The notes: generated by a model from the sequence alone, not told the origin. Positions 7,587-15,337 are shown, numbered from the stretch's first letter. The stretch: 15,946 nucleotides of DNA from CAYUET01 sp964443875 (GCA_964443875.1 CAYUET010000049.1:1-15946), one strand, 5' to 3'. Program-made: numbers and translations.

Positions 7587-8789
7587 ATGAAAATACTCCA
7601 TTATTTATTACCCGGGATCATGTTTTTTTCCCTCTCCTTTTCATCAGCAAAAGAGGTCCGTGCGGATGATTACCTCGCTCCTCATGGAGCGGATGATTAC
7701 CTCGCTCCAAACGGTGCGGATGATTTCCTCGCTCCAAAAAGCTCGTTCTATGATTCCGAATGGATTAACCCGAGGGGGGTGGATTCTTTTGCCGCTTTAT
7801 CCCTGGGCGCGGAAGGAATAAGCAAACTGATTGAGATGTTTAATTCTAAAATTGGAAAAACCCTGTTTCATGATGCTCTGGCGAGGCGCAGTATCCGGGT
7901 GGAATTTTCCAATTTCCGCTCTCCCACAGGGGCCCATTATCTGATCGCGGATATCTACCCCGCCTCTCCTGAACTTCAGAAAACCTTTTCCGATATCATG
8001 TATACAAAACTCTATTCCCGGCGTCTCGGTGATGTCACGGATCTCAAGGAAGATTCTCTGGGAAGAGTCCTGCTCCTTATTGGCAAACAGGGCAACGCTT
8101 CCGTCCCTTTAATATGGGAAATCCAGCCTTCCACAACCTCCCGCCTGTGGCAGGCAGATAACAAGAACTTAAATGCGGAGGAACTTCAATGGCGGAAACA
8201 CGTCACCCGGGCTTTGAGCCGTTTTTTGTCCATCATGGGGTTCAAAGATATTTATGCCCGCAGTGCCAAAAGCATTGAACAGCATCCCAAATACTCCAAA
8301 ACCGGAATGGATATCACAGAAAACCAGGGCGTCAAGCAATGGATTGATCCCAGGGATGTTGCCTTAAACTATGAACAGACTTTCTCCAACCGCGGCCTCT
8401 GGGAAGACGCCTCGTATGTGGACTATGAACTATGGTCGGATAATGACCATTCTTACAATGAGAAACATTATCAGCTTCACCGCTATTCAAAACCTGATGT
8501 TCTCCTCAATGAAAAAGGGATCCAGTTTTATCACCTGTTCGAACGCAAAACCAAACAGGGATACAAAATGTGCCTGGGGTTCAAGAATCTTTCCACCCGC
8601 GAAATTTTTCTTTTTGATCTGGAAGAGGTGCTTAAAGGGGTTAAAAACCCGCTTCCCGCTGAAAATTCGAGTACTGAATCCATCACCAAAGCCTTGAGAT
8701 TCAAATACAAGATCAGGCTTTTTGAACATCTCCGGCCTGACCTTGAACTCAAAAATGCCCTGAAAAACGCCTGTCCCAAGAGCGCCTAG
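7587..8789 (+). CDS. Unknown exported protein with N-terminal ADDYLAP repeats
   Basis: From ATG 7587 the protein has 400 residues and begins with a clear signal peptide: MK, then a hydrophobic stretch, then a likely cleavage after VRA just before the repeats. Reading from TTG 7545 would add 14 residues that spoil the signal peptide and has no good ribosome binding site, so 7587 is preferred; AAAGAG lies 6 bases before it. Three tandem nonapeptides follow (ADDYLAPHG, ADDYLAPNG, ADDFLAPK-). The remaining roughly 345 residues are mixed alpha/beta in appearance, with a Trp- and Tyr-rich stretch near 8340-8480, and match no family I know. A periplasmic or surface location is expected. It is the third gene of the FtsH-like cluster and converges with the LOG-family gene, with 36 bp and no hairpin between. 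Confidence 0.72.
   Translation: MKILHYLLPGIMFFSLSFSSAKEVRADDYLAPHGADDYLAPNGADDFLAPKSSFYDSEWINPRGVDSFAALSLGAEGISKLIEMFNSKIGKTLFHDALARRSIRVEFSNFRSPTGAHYLIADIYPASPELQKTFSDIMYTKLYSRRLGDVTDLKEDSLGRVLLLIGKQGNASVPLIWEIQPSTTSRLWQADNKNLNAEELQWRKHVTRALSRFLSIMGFKDIYARSAKSIEQHPKYSKTGMDITENQGVKQWIDPRDVALNYEQTFSNRGLWEDASYVDYELWSDNDHSYNEKHYQLHRYSKPDVLLNEKGIQFYHLFERKTKQGYKMCLGFKNLSTREIFLFDLEEVLKGVKNPLPAENSSTESITKALRFKYKIRLFEHLRPDLELKNALKNACPKSA
7662..7742 (+). repeat. Three tandem 27-bp repeats coding for ADDYLAP-type nonapeptides
   Basis: Units are 7662-7688, 7689-7715 and 7716-7742. The first 20 bases of units 1 and 2 (GCGGATGATTACCTCGCTCC) are identical; unit 3 differs by one base there (TTC for TAC). 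The last seven bases vary. DNA identity this high suggests recent duplication or slippage and possible copy-number variation between strains. Confidence 0.85.
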
Positions 8790-8825
8790 TGCATCTATAT
8801 TGCGTCCACAGGCAAATTCAGGCTT

Positions 8826-9725
8826 CTATACCCCGGTCTGCCCCTGTTCTTCTCTGGGAACAAACTTTTTATAGTAGGAATTCTTATACACATTATCTGT
8901 AAGGGCCTGGGTGATATAGGTGAAGGCATCATCCACGCTGTCGGTAATGTGGATAAGTTCCAGGTCTTCAGGAGCAATGACCCCCCATTCCATCATGGCT
9001 TCAAATTTAATGACACTGTTCCAGTATTCCTTTCCAAAAAGAACAATGGGAAGAGCCTTTTCAATTTTTCGTGTTTGAATCAAAGTCAAAGCCTCCATGA
9101 ATTCATCCAGGGTTCCGAATCCTCCGGGGAAAATGACCAGGGCCTTGGCCAGATAAATGAACCAGAATTTCCGCATGAAAAAGTAGTGGAATTCAAAACT
9201 GAGTTCAGGCGTAATGAAAGGATTGGGGTATTGTTCCATGGGAAGTGAAATATTCAGGCCGATGGTCGGCGCTTTGGCTCGGTTGGCTCCGGCATTGGCG
9301 GCTTTCATCATCCCGTCTCCTCCGCCTGAAGCGATAAAGAGTTTCAGCGCTTTATTTTTCTGGCTTTTTCCCCATACCCCCAGCCTGAAGGAAAGTTCTT
9401 CCGCCGCATCATAAAAAGGGGCCAGCCTGAGGATACCCTGTGCGGCCTTGAGCTGGAGTTTAAGACGTGAATCCGCTTTCTTTCCCAAAGCTTTTATTTT
9501 CTGCTGAATGGCTTTGAGATTACTTTCCGCCGTCGCTTTATCATGAGTCCTGGCCGAACCGAAAAAAACAATGGTATTGTCAATTTTGTACTTTTTAAAC
9601 CGGGAGGCGGGTTCCAGATATTCACTGAGAATGCGTAAAGTCCGGGCGTCATGAGACGCCAGAAACTGAAGATTTTTATAGGCTTTCTGGATGGAAGGGG
9701 TTTGTAAGGGGGCGGATGCGTCCAT
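8826..9725 (-). CDS. Long LOG-family protein (cytokinin riboside monophosphate phosphoribohydrolase-like)
   Basis: This 299-residue Rossmann-fold protein has the LOG signatures: FFGSART (54-60), SGGGDGMM (133-140), MRK (184-186) and PGGFGTLDE (200-208). The arginine and the last glutamate fit the catalytic residues. Family members split nucleoside 5'-monophosphates into base and ribose 5-phosphate and were long misnamed lysine decarboxylases. At about 300 residues it is longer than typical LOG (about 190-215), having about 50 extra N-terminal residues and a helical insert (about 75-125) before the glycine-rich loop. Its ATG at 9725 overlaps the stop of the upstream gene by one base (TAATG), showing translational coupling to the helical and HPt genes. 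The true substrate in bacteria is often unknown; here the link to phosphotransfer proteins is unusual. Confidence 0.85.
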   Translation of the reverse strand: MDASAPLQTPSIQKAYKNLQFLASHDARTLRILSEYLEPASRFKKYKIDNTIVFFGSARTHDKATAESNLKAIQQKIKALGKKADSRLKLQLKAAQGILRLAPFYDAAEELSFRLGVWGKSQKNKALKLFIASGGGDGMMKAANAGANRAKAPTIGLNISLPMEQYPNPFITPELSFEFHYFFMRKFWFIYLAKALVIFPGGFGTLDEFMEALTLIQTRKIEKALPIVLFGKEYWNSVIKFEAMMEWGVIAPEDLELIHITDSVDDAFTYITQALTDNVYKNSYYKKFVPREEQGQTGV

Positions 9726-10627
9726 TAGTTTCCTTTCTTTTTTTCAATATCTTCTACGACAAGGTCAAGTTGTTCTTTCAGGGCTTTGAAATCCGGAGGA
9801 CTTTCAATCGCCTTTTTCACACTTTCAAATAATCTTTTTTCTTTTTCTCCGACAGGCCTGGAAGCGGCAAGAAATTGTTCGGCCCGTTTAATAATCCCGG
9901 GATAATGTTTAAGATACAAAAGGAAAGCCGGATACTTGCTGCGGAAGGAAGGCCCCTCCTGGTAATCCTGATAATAAACTTTTCCAAGCCTGAAGGCTTC
10001 CAGTATTCTTTCCAGTGTTTCCACACGTCTGGGGTATTTATCCAGGAGCAGATAAACCGCCTTAACCGTTTTGTCATCCAGTTTTGCCGAAGAAATGAGG
10101 TCAAAGTAATGTTTTACATTTTGCTGAAGAAGGGTGCACAGATGATTGAGTGCGGCAATCCGTTTGGTTCTTTCCCGTAAAGTGTTCAAAAGATCTTCAG
10201 CCGTTTTCAAAGACTCCTGGATCAGCGGGATGGTCATGGTATTTAGATTTTCCAGGGTTTTGCAGAATTTTTCCTCCAGGTTATACGCCTTTTCATCCAG
10301 ATGAATAAGATCAATGAGAACCGCTTTTTCAAAAATAACGGCCTCCGCTGTAAATGCGGCAATATCTTTGCTGTCAAACTTCATATGCTTTAAAATAATC
10401 TGAAGGGTCTGAATGACCTGTTGATGGACCGGGGCAATCAAGGCCAGATCCGGAAGCATAGCCCAGCTTTTAAACTGATGTTCCAGATCATCGATTTTCT
10501 TTTTAATCCGTCCATGAATCCATGCTGAAAAGACATCCAGGGTGTCTACACGGTTTTCAACGGTATCATAACCCGCATAACCCTGAATCTGAAGGCTTAA
10601 AGCATCAATAATCTCCTGCGGGCTCAT
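9725..10627 (-). CDS. All-helical protein of unknown function, middle gene of the HPt-LOG operon
   Basis: This 300-residue soluble protein has no signal peptide or membrane segment. Nearly the whole sequence is amphipathic helix in pattern, with heptad-like stretches at about 125-160 and 258-297. I recognise no catalytic motif. The start ATG 10627 overlaps the stop of the upstream HPt gene (ATGA, 4 bases) and its own stop overlaps the LOG start by one base. The three proteins are therefore very likely made together. Such context would suit a scaffold or an adaptor linking the HPt protein to the LOG-type enzyme, but that is inference. Confidence 0.7.
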   Translation of the reverse strand: MSPQEIIDALSLQIQGYAGYDTVENRVDTLDVFSAWIHGRIKKKIDDLEHQFKSWAMLPDLALIAPVHQQVIQTLQIILKHMKFDSKDIAAFTAEAVIFEKAVLIDLIHLDEKAYNLEEKFCKTLENLNTMTIPLIQESLKTAEDLLNTLRERTKRIAALNHLCTLLQQNVKHYFDLISSAKLDDKTVKAVYLLLDKYPRRVETLERILEAFRLGKVYYQDYQEGPSFRSKYPAFLLYLKHYPGIIKRAEQFLAASRPVGEKEKRLFESVKKAIESPPDFKALKEQLDLVVEDIEKKKGN

Positions 10628-11367
10628 TGGAGCGCCTTCCGCATGAGCGCCTGTACGCTTCCACGGTCTGAGGTATAGGGAGTTACAGAGCTTAAGGATA
10701 GTTTTCCGTAATCGTCCACCTCCTCATAAAGCTTGGGATCTCCTGAAAGGATCAGGGAACAGGAAAAGGACTCCCCTAATTTCTGAACCACCTGAGGGGT
10801 GGAACAATCCGCGTAAGGCGCATGAAGCAGAATGCTCCTGGGAGACAGGTGCTTCTTAATCGAAAAAACATCCTGCGGATTAAAAGTGGAAATGACCAGA
10901 CACTGTTCTTCAATGGTAAAAAAATCAAGTTCATCTGCAAAAGGGCCGCGGACAGGATCAATCAGGATAATGCAGGAAATGGGAGAATTCATTTGGGAAA
11001 GCGCATTAAGACCTTTTTCGATGACCGGGGTATAACGGTGGAGTTTTTCCTGAAGAATCAGGGCTTCTTTGAGCTCATGGGGGAAAGGTCTTCTTTTTTC
11101 ATTGAAGGGAGGCCGTATAAAACGGAGAATCTCCCGGCAGACCACTGAAATTTCATTGAACCCGTATGTGCCGCCCGTCCCCTTGAAACGATGAATTTCA
11201 TTGAAAAGCTGGCTGGTAAGGGGGATGGCTTCTTCTTCGGGCAGGGCTTCCCTTTCGAGGGTATGCATCCATTCCAGAAGCTGCAGTTGTTTCTGCCTGA
11301 AATTTTCAACAAAAGATTTTCTGAGAGCCAGTGTCTGTTCTTTTAAAAGAAAATCGGATATTTCCAT
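10624..11367 (-). CDS. HPt-domain protein with degenerate receiver-like C-terminal half
   Basis: This 247-residue cytoplasmic protein has two parts. Residues about 10-120 form a helical HPt-like domain; HRFKGTGGTYGF (59-70) fits the phosphotransfer signature HxxKGxxxxxG, with H59 as the phosphorylatable histidine. Residues about 128-247 look like a receiver fold: strand CIILID (132-137), strand SILLHAP (178-184), strand SLILSGD (204-210) and VTP (228-230). The aspartate normally phosphorylated in the third strand is replaced (H182 in that region) and the usual Lys-Pro pair reads Thr-Pro, so this half is probably a pseudo-receiver. The start at 11367 has AAGGCGG upstream. No histidine kinase or intact receiver is nearby. 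It is the first gene of a coupled three-gene operon. HPt is moderately sure and the receiver resemblance tentative. Confidence 0.65.
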   Translation of the reverse strand: MEISDFLLKEQTLALRKSFVENFRQKQLQLLEWMHTLEREALPEEEAIPLTSQLFNEIHRFKGTGGTYGFNEISVVCREILRFIRPPFNEKRRPFPHELKEALILQEKLHRYTPVIEKGLNALSQMNSPISCIILIDPVRGPFADELDFFTIEEQCLVISTFNPQDVFSIKKHLSPRSILLHAPYADCSTPQVVQKLGESFSCSLILSGDPKLYEEVDDYGKLSLSSVTPYTSDRGSVQALMRKALQ

Positions 11368-11497
11368 CTCCGCCCCGCCTTAAAAGGATCACATTTTTTT
11401 ATTATTTAATTCTTATATCATAATAAATCCGGGAAGAAAACAAAATGTATCAGAATTAAAAAACAGGCTTTCTGAAAGGGGTATTATTTTTCAATAA
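11368..11497. other. AT-rich upstream region of the HPt-LOG operon
   Basis: This short AT-rich stretch should hold the minus-strand promoter for the operon starting at 11367. A weak candidate on the minus strand is TTGTTT followed 17 bases later by TGATAT, near 11410-11450. No gene is seen. It separates the operon from the RHS remnant. Confidence 0.3.
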
Positions 11498-11602
11498 GAG
11501 GGCAGAAAGTTTGACACGGGTCTTATGTATTACCGTGCCCGCTACTATGCCCCGGAGCCGGGAAAGTTCTTTGCCCAAGACCCCTACACCGATCCATTAT
11601 AA
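11498..11602 (+). pseudogene. Orphan fragment of an RHS-repeat core domain
   Basis: The frame open from 11498 to the TAA at 11600-11602 codes for a peptide containing FDTGLMYYRARYYAPEPGKF followed by FAQDP. This closely matches the conserved end of the RHS/YD-repeat core (consensus like DxETGLYYYRARYYDPxxGRFxxxDP), the segment just before the variable toxin tip in polymorphic toxins. An in-frame stop at 11495-11497 lies just upstream, no start codon fits, and nothing RHS-like precedes it. It is a degraded remnant or recombination scar of a much larger gene of some 1000 or more codons. Match to the consensus is strong despite its shortness. Confidence 0.75.
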
Positions 11603-11661
11603 GTCAGCAATTCCAAGGCCTGCACAATGATTTTGTACTATTATAAAAATTCAGGAGGATA

Positions 11662-12261
11662 CTATTCTTCTGCTGGCGTGGGGTAGGAAACGGTTTTGGC
11701 CTGGGGGTCCGTGATCATATCCAGGGCTAAAAAGGCAGCGGCTTCCACCAGTTTATCCAGGAGCTGTTTTTCATCCGAAGTTAAGGGAGCCAGCACAAAA
11801 TCCTTGATGGCGTCACGGGCATGATGCTGTTTGAGGAGCTGATAATGACTGTTCGCTATTCCGAATTTGATGCGGCGGAAGTCTCTTGTTCCGATATGGG
11901 CCTCAATGGATTTAAGGCCGTTATGGCCGGCATGACTGCCTTCCAGACGGCTGCGCAGGATTCCGAAAGCCAGGTCCAGATCATCCTGTATGACAATCAG
12001 GTTTTCAGGCTTCAGGTCAAAATACCGGAGTGTCTTTCCAACGGCCTGACCGCTTAAATTCATATAGGTTTGAGGTTTCAGGAGATAGATCTCCTCCGCT
12101 CCCTTTGAGGCTTTTGCCAGAGAGGCCTCCAGATTCTTTTTCAGGGAAAAGGAGGTGCCCAGCATCTGGGCCAGCTTGTCTGCAACCAGAAAACCCATGT
12201 TATGCCGGGTATTTTCATACTCGGACCCCGGATTTCCCAAACCTGTAATGAGTGTTGTCAT
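11662..12261 (-). CDS. pth: Peptidyl-tRNA hydrolase
   Basis: This 199-residue protein is a complete bacterial Pth, which frees tRNA from peptidyl-tRNAs dropped by stalled ribosomes. Motifs: GLGNPG (7-12), NTRHN with catalytic H20, KPQTYMNLSG (62-71), QDDLDLAFG (91-99) and HAGHNGLKSI (110-119). The stretch after FRRIKFGIA reads NSHYQLLKQHH instead of the common GRP-type loop, and the C-terminal helix is typical. It is the last gene of the glmU-prs-rplY-pth block, an order known in other bacteria. A strong terminator lies between rplY and pth, so it depends on readthrough or its own promoter. The Shine-Dalgarno (GGGA) is weak. Confidence 0.95.
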   Translation of the reverse strand: MTTLITGLGNPGSEYENTRHNMGFLVADKLAQMLGTSFSLKKNLEASLAKASKGAEEIYLLKPQTYMNLSGQAVGKTLRYFDLKPENLIVIQDDLDLAFGILRSRLEGSHAGHNGLKSIEAHIGTRDFRRIKFGIANSHYQLLKQHHARDAIKDFVLAPLTSDEKQLLDKLVEAAAFLALDMITDPQAKTVSYPTPAEE

Positions 12262-12278
12262 AGAGATCCCGTTTTCTT

Positions 12279-12310
12279 AAAAAAAAAGGGGCGGAAATCC
12301 GCCCCTTATA
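12279..12310 (-). terminator. Strong intrinsic terminator between rplY and pth
   Basis: GGGGCGG (12288-12294) and CCGCCCC (12299-12305) form a 7-bp GC stem with a tight 4-base loop, extendable by A-T pairs. On the minus strand it is followed by about nine T residues (12279-12287). It lies 17 bases upstream of the pth start and about 25 bases after the rplY stop. Confidence 0.9.
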
Positions 12311-12332
12311 AGGATTAACGAAAAGAATACAA

Positions 12333-13043
12333 TTATTTCTTTTTGCCTTCTGCTTTTGGCGCTGCCTTTGAATCGGCTGCAGGCGCAGCTTTTGCATCGC
12401 CGGCTTTTGCATCAGCTGCGGGAGCTGCTGCTCCGGGAGCTGCTTCTGCTGCGGCTTCGGCCACAGGTGCTGCGACCACTTCTTCTTTTCTCTCCACCAC
12501 AGAGACAATACCGATCTCCCCGCGGGTAATGATTCTAACCTCAGAAGACAGTTTGATATCGCTGACATGAATGGATTGTCCGACTTCCAGCGAGGTGATG
12601 TCCAGCTTGATTTCCTTGGGAGTGTCTTTGGGAAGACATTCGATATCCAGGGAACGCAGTGTGAATTCCACAAGACCGCCGGCCACGATTCCTGCGGCTG
12701 TTCCTTCCAGAACAATGGGGATGGAAATATGGATTTTCTTGTTCGGATCAATTTCAATGAAATCAACATGTTCGATTTCTCTGGAAAGATCCTCTCTCTG
12801 AACCTTCTTGATGAAGACGGTTTTTGAAGGCGCATTTTCATTGTCGATTTTCAAATCGATAAAAATATTGGAGAGAAAACGATTGTTCATTTTCTTGATG
12901 AAGATTTTCTTATCAAGTTTGATGGCCTTGTTTTCTTTTCCCGCTCCGTAAACGATCGCAGGAACAATTCCCGCGGATCTCAATTTGTCATTTTTTTCTT
13001 TTTTAACGTCTCTGGATTCAACGTCTAGTACTATCTCAGCCAT
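12333..13043 (-). CDS. rplY: Ribosomal protein L25 / general stress protein CTC
   Basis: This 236-residue protein is of the long, two-domain CTC/TL5 type. The N-terminal 5S rRNA-binding domain (about 1-95) opens with the usual LRSAGIVPAIVYG (21-33). The C-terminal beta domain follows (about 96-188), then an Ala-, Pro- and Lys-rich tail (about 191-236) ending GKKK. Such low-complexity tails are common in the family and vary greatly. It binds 5S rRNA in the large ribosomal subunit. The start at 13043 has AGGAG 9 bases upstream and lies 15 bases after the prs stop, so the two are co-transcribed. A strong terminator follows. Confidence 0.95.
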   Translation of the reverse strand: MAEIVLDVESRDVKKEKNDKLRSAGIVPAIVYGAGKENKAIKLDKKIFIKKMNNRFLSNIFIDLKIDNENAPSKTVFIKKVQREDLSREIEHVDFIEIDPNKKIHISIPIVLEGTAAGIVAGGLVEFTLRSLDIECLPKDTPKEIKLDITSLEVGQSIHVSDIKLSSEVRIITRGEIGIVSVVERKEEVVAAPVAEAAAEAAPGAAAPAADAKAGDAKAAPAADSKAAPKAEGKKK

Positions 13044-13058
13044 GATCCTGTTCTCCTA

Positions 13059-13991
13059 TTAAATAAAAAGAATACTTACACTTTCACCATTGTGAATTCT
13101 GCGGATAGCCTCTCCCATCAGTCTTGCAATAGAAAGCACCTCGATTTTGGGATGAGTCTTCAATTGGCAAATGCTGTCCGTTACGATCACTTTTTTGACT
13201 TCCGATTTCTCAATCCGTTCAAGGGCCGGTCCGCTCAGGACTCCGTGTGACGCGCAGGCATAAATCTCTTTTGCCCCATACTCTTTCAGGATGGCGGCGG
13301 CTTCCACCAGCGAACCGGCGGTAGCGATGATATCGTCTACGATGACCACATTTTTCCCTTTGACGTCACCAATGACATTCATTGCCTTTGTATGAGTTCC
13401 CGTCAGTCTCCGTTTTTCTACAATGGCGATGTCCGCATTCAATTTGTTGCTGAACACTCTTGCCAATTTTATTGAACCCGCATCCGGAGAAACAATCACC
13501 AGATCCGGGATTTCTTTTCTTTTAAAATATTCCACCAGCACAGAAGCGGCATAGATATGATCCATGGGGATGTCGAAAAATCCCTGAATCTGTGAGGCAT
13601 GAAGATCAAGCGCCAGAACCCTGTTGGCGCCCGCTGCCGTCATCAGGTTGGCAACGAGTTTTGCGGTAATCGGCACCCGGGACTGGTCTTTCCTGTCCTG
13701 GCGGGCATAGCCGTAATAGGGAACAACCGCGGTAATGCGTCCGGCAGAGGCGCGTTTGAACGCGTCAATCATGATGAGAAGTTCCATCAGGTTTTCATTG
13801 GGGTTCGGACAGGTCGGCTGAATGATAAAGACGTCCCTGTTCCTGACATCGGAATTGATTTTAACAAAAATCTCCCCTTCGGCAAAATGGGAAACTTCCA
13901 CATCACTCAGAGGAATGCTCATCTGTTTAGAAATTTCCTGGGCAAGCGCCCTGTTGGCATTCCCTGAACAAAGAAAAAGATCTGAGTACAT
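13059..13991 (-). CDS. prs: Ribose-phosphate pyrophosphokinase (PRPP synthetase)
   Basis: This class I PRPP synthetase transfers pyrophosphate from ATP to ribose 5-phosphate, feeding nucleotide, histidine and tryptophan synthesis. With start ATG 13991 it has 310 residues. Motifs: GNANRALA (10-17), the ATP-binding YARQDRK (95-101), DLHASQIQGFFD (129-140) and the PRPP loop VVIVDDIIATAGS (215-227). The upstream in-frame ATG at 14018 would add nine residues but has no Shine-Dalgarno, while 13991 has AAGGA about 10 bases before it and puts the start where family members begin. It lies between glmU and rplY on the same strand. Identity is certain; the start is fairly sure. Confidence 0.97.
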   Translation of the reverse strand: MYSDLFLCSGNANRALAQEISKQMSIPLSDVEVSHFAEGEIFVKINSDVRNRDVFIIQPTCPNPNENLMELLIMIDAFKRASAGRITAVVPYYGYARQDRKDQSRVPITAKLVANLMTAAGANRVLALDLHASQIQGFFDIPMDHIYAASVLVEYFKRKEIPDLVIVSPDAGSIKLARVFSNKLNADIAIVEKRRLTGTHTKAMNVIGDVKGKNVVIVDDIIATAGSLVEAAAILKEYGAKEIYACASHGVLSGPALERIEKSEVKKVIVTDSICQLKTHPKIEVLSIARLMGEAIRRIHNGESVSILFI

Positions 13992-14059
13992 TCGTTTTTT
14001 GTCCTTAAAAGATGGCATATGATTTTATTGTTGTAAAAATTAAAGCGTGAATAAATAGT

Positions 14060-15337
14060 CTATTTTTGGACATCCGTCAAGAGCGATTTCAAAATCCGGC
14101 CCGGCACTCCGCAAACCAGCGAGTGCGAAGGAATTGGACTTCCTGAGAGGACAACGGTCCCCGCTCCGGTCATGGTTCCCGCCCCGAGCTTATTGGGGGC
14201 TACGATGACGGTATTGGACCCTGTCTTGCACCCGTCCCCGATCAGTGTGGGGTGCTTCCGAATGCCGTCGTAATTGGCGGTGATGGTTCCTGCCCCGATA
14301 TTGACTTTTTTACCCAAAGTCGCATCCCCGATGTAACTTAGGTGTTTGGCTTTGGTGGATTCTCCCAGGGTGCTTTTCTTGACTTCCACGAAATTTCCGA
14401 CACAGGCGCCGTCTTTGATACGGACATGTTCGTGCAGATGGGCAAAAGGCCCCACTTCACAGTTTTTGCCTATTTCCACCTCTCCGGTGATGACCGTAAA
14501 GGGATGGATCACGGTATCGGCTCCGATTTTGACCTCCGTATCAATGAAGGTGGATTTTGGATCCTCGATCGTGACTCCGGCCTCCATGAGGCTTTCAATT
14601 TTTCTTTCCCTCAGAAGCCTGATGGCCTGGGCCAGGTCAAAACGGGAATTAATGCCGAAGCATTCATCCGAATACCCGAGGCAAAGCCCACCCACTTTTT
14701 TCTTTTTTTCAACGGCAATGGCAATGGAGTCGGTAAGGTAGTATTCCTTCTGCGCATTCAGGGGCTTGATTTTTTCCAGGCACTCGTTCAATATTTTGGA
14801 GTCAAACATGTAAACCCCGGTATTGATTTCCTCGATATTTCTCTGATCCTGGGCAAGGTCTTTATCCTCCACAATCGCAAGCACTTCTTTTGAGGTGCTG
14901 CTGCGGATGATTCGTCCGTACTGTTTCGGGTTATGGGCAAGGCTGGTTAAAACCGTGATGGCATTCTTTTTTTTGCGGTGAAAGGAAACCAGCTTCTGGA
15001 TGGAGGCACGTGTCAAAAGGGGCATGTCCCCGGGAAGGACGAGGACCTCTTTCGCCTTTTTTTCAGTAATCAGGGAGAGTGCGGATTTTACGGCATCTCC
15101 GGTTCCCTTTTGTTCCTTCTGGACACAGAAGGAGGTGTTCTGAGAAAGAATCTTTTTGAAAATTTCCTCCTGGCCTTCGGGGATGACACAGATGACGGAA
15201 CTGTTTTTGAGGTGACAGGCGTCGAAAGCGCGTTCCAGGACGGTTTTCCCCATGACCTTGTGAAACACCTTGAGTTTGGCGCTTTTCATGCGTTTGCCTT
15301 TTCCAGCTGCTAAAATGACCGATACAAGTGATTCCAT
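14060..15337 (-). CDS. glmU: Bifunctional UDP-GlcNAc pyrophosphorylase / glucosamine-1-phosphate acetyltransferase
   Basis: This 425-residue GlmU makes UDP-GlcNAc for peptidoglycan and lipopolysaccharide. The N-terminal uridylyltransferase domain has LAAGKGKRMKS (9-19) and QKGTGDAV (76-83). The C-terminal left-handed beta-helix shows hexapeptide repeats (about 250-410), with the acetyltransferase base H332 in KHLSYIGD, plus K320, Y335, N346 and K361 at the positions of E. coli K351, Y366, N377 and K392. The segment ARLRPG of E. coli reads AHLHEH, so the residue matching E. coli R333 is H302. It is about 30 residues shorter than E. coli GlmU, mostly at the C-terminus. GGAGGAGAT sits just before the start. 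It heads the glmU-prs-rplY-pth block, 42 bases after the TonB/TolA-like gene. Confidence 0.96.
   Translation of the reverse strand: MESLVSVILAAGKGKRMKSAKLKVFHKVMGKTVLERAFDACHLKNSSVICVIPEGQEEIFKKILSQNTSFCVQKEQKGTGDAVKSALSLITEKKAKEVLVLPGDMPLLTRASIQKLVSFHRKKKNAITVLTSLAHNPKQYGRIIRSSTSKEVLAIVEDKDLAQDQRNIEEINTGVYMFDSKILNECLEKIKPLNAQKEYYLTDSIAIAVEKKKKVGGLCLGYSDECFGINSRFDLAQAIRLLRERKIESLMEAGVTIEDPKSTFIDTEVKIGADTVIHPFTVITGEVEIGKNCEVGPFAHLHEHVRIKDGACVGNFVEVKKSTLGESTKAKHLSYIGDATLGKKVNIGAGTITANYDGIRKHPTLIGDGCKTGSNTVIVAPNKLGAGTMTGAGTVVLSGSPIPSHSLVCGVPGRILKSLLTDVQK

Noticed and set aside
12215..12841. Long second minus-strand frame over rplY
   Set aside because: It is a shadow produced by the repetitive Ala/Lys-rich coding sequence; the L25 frame is certain and the shadow has no plausible protein character.
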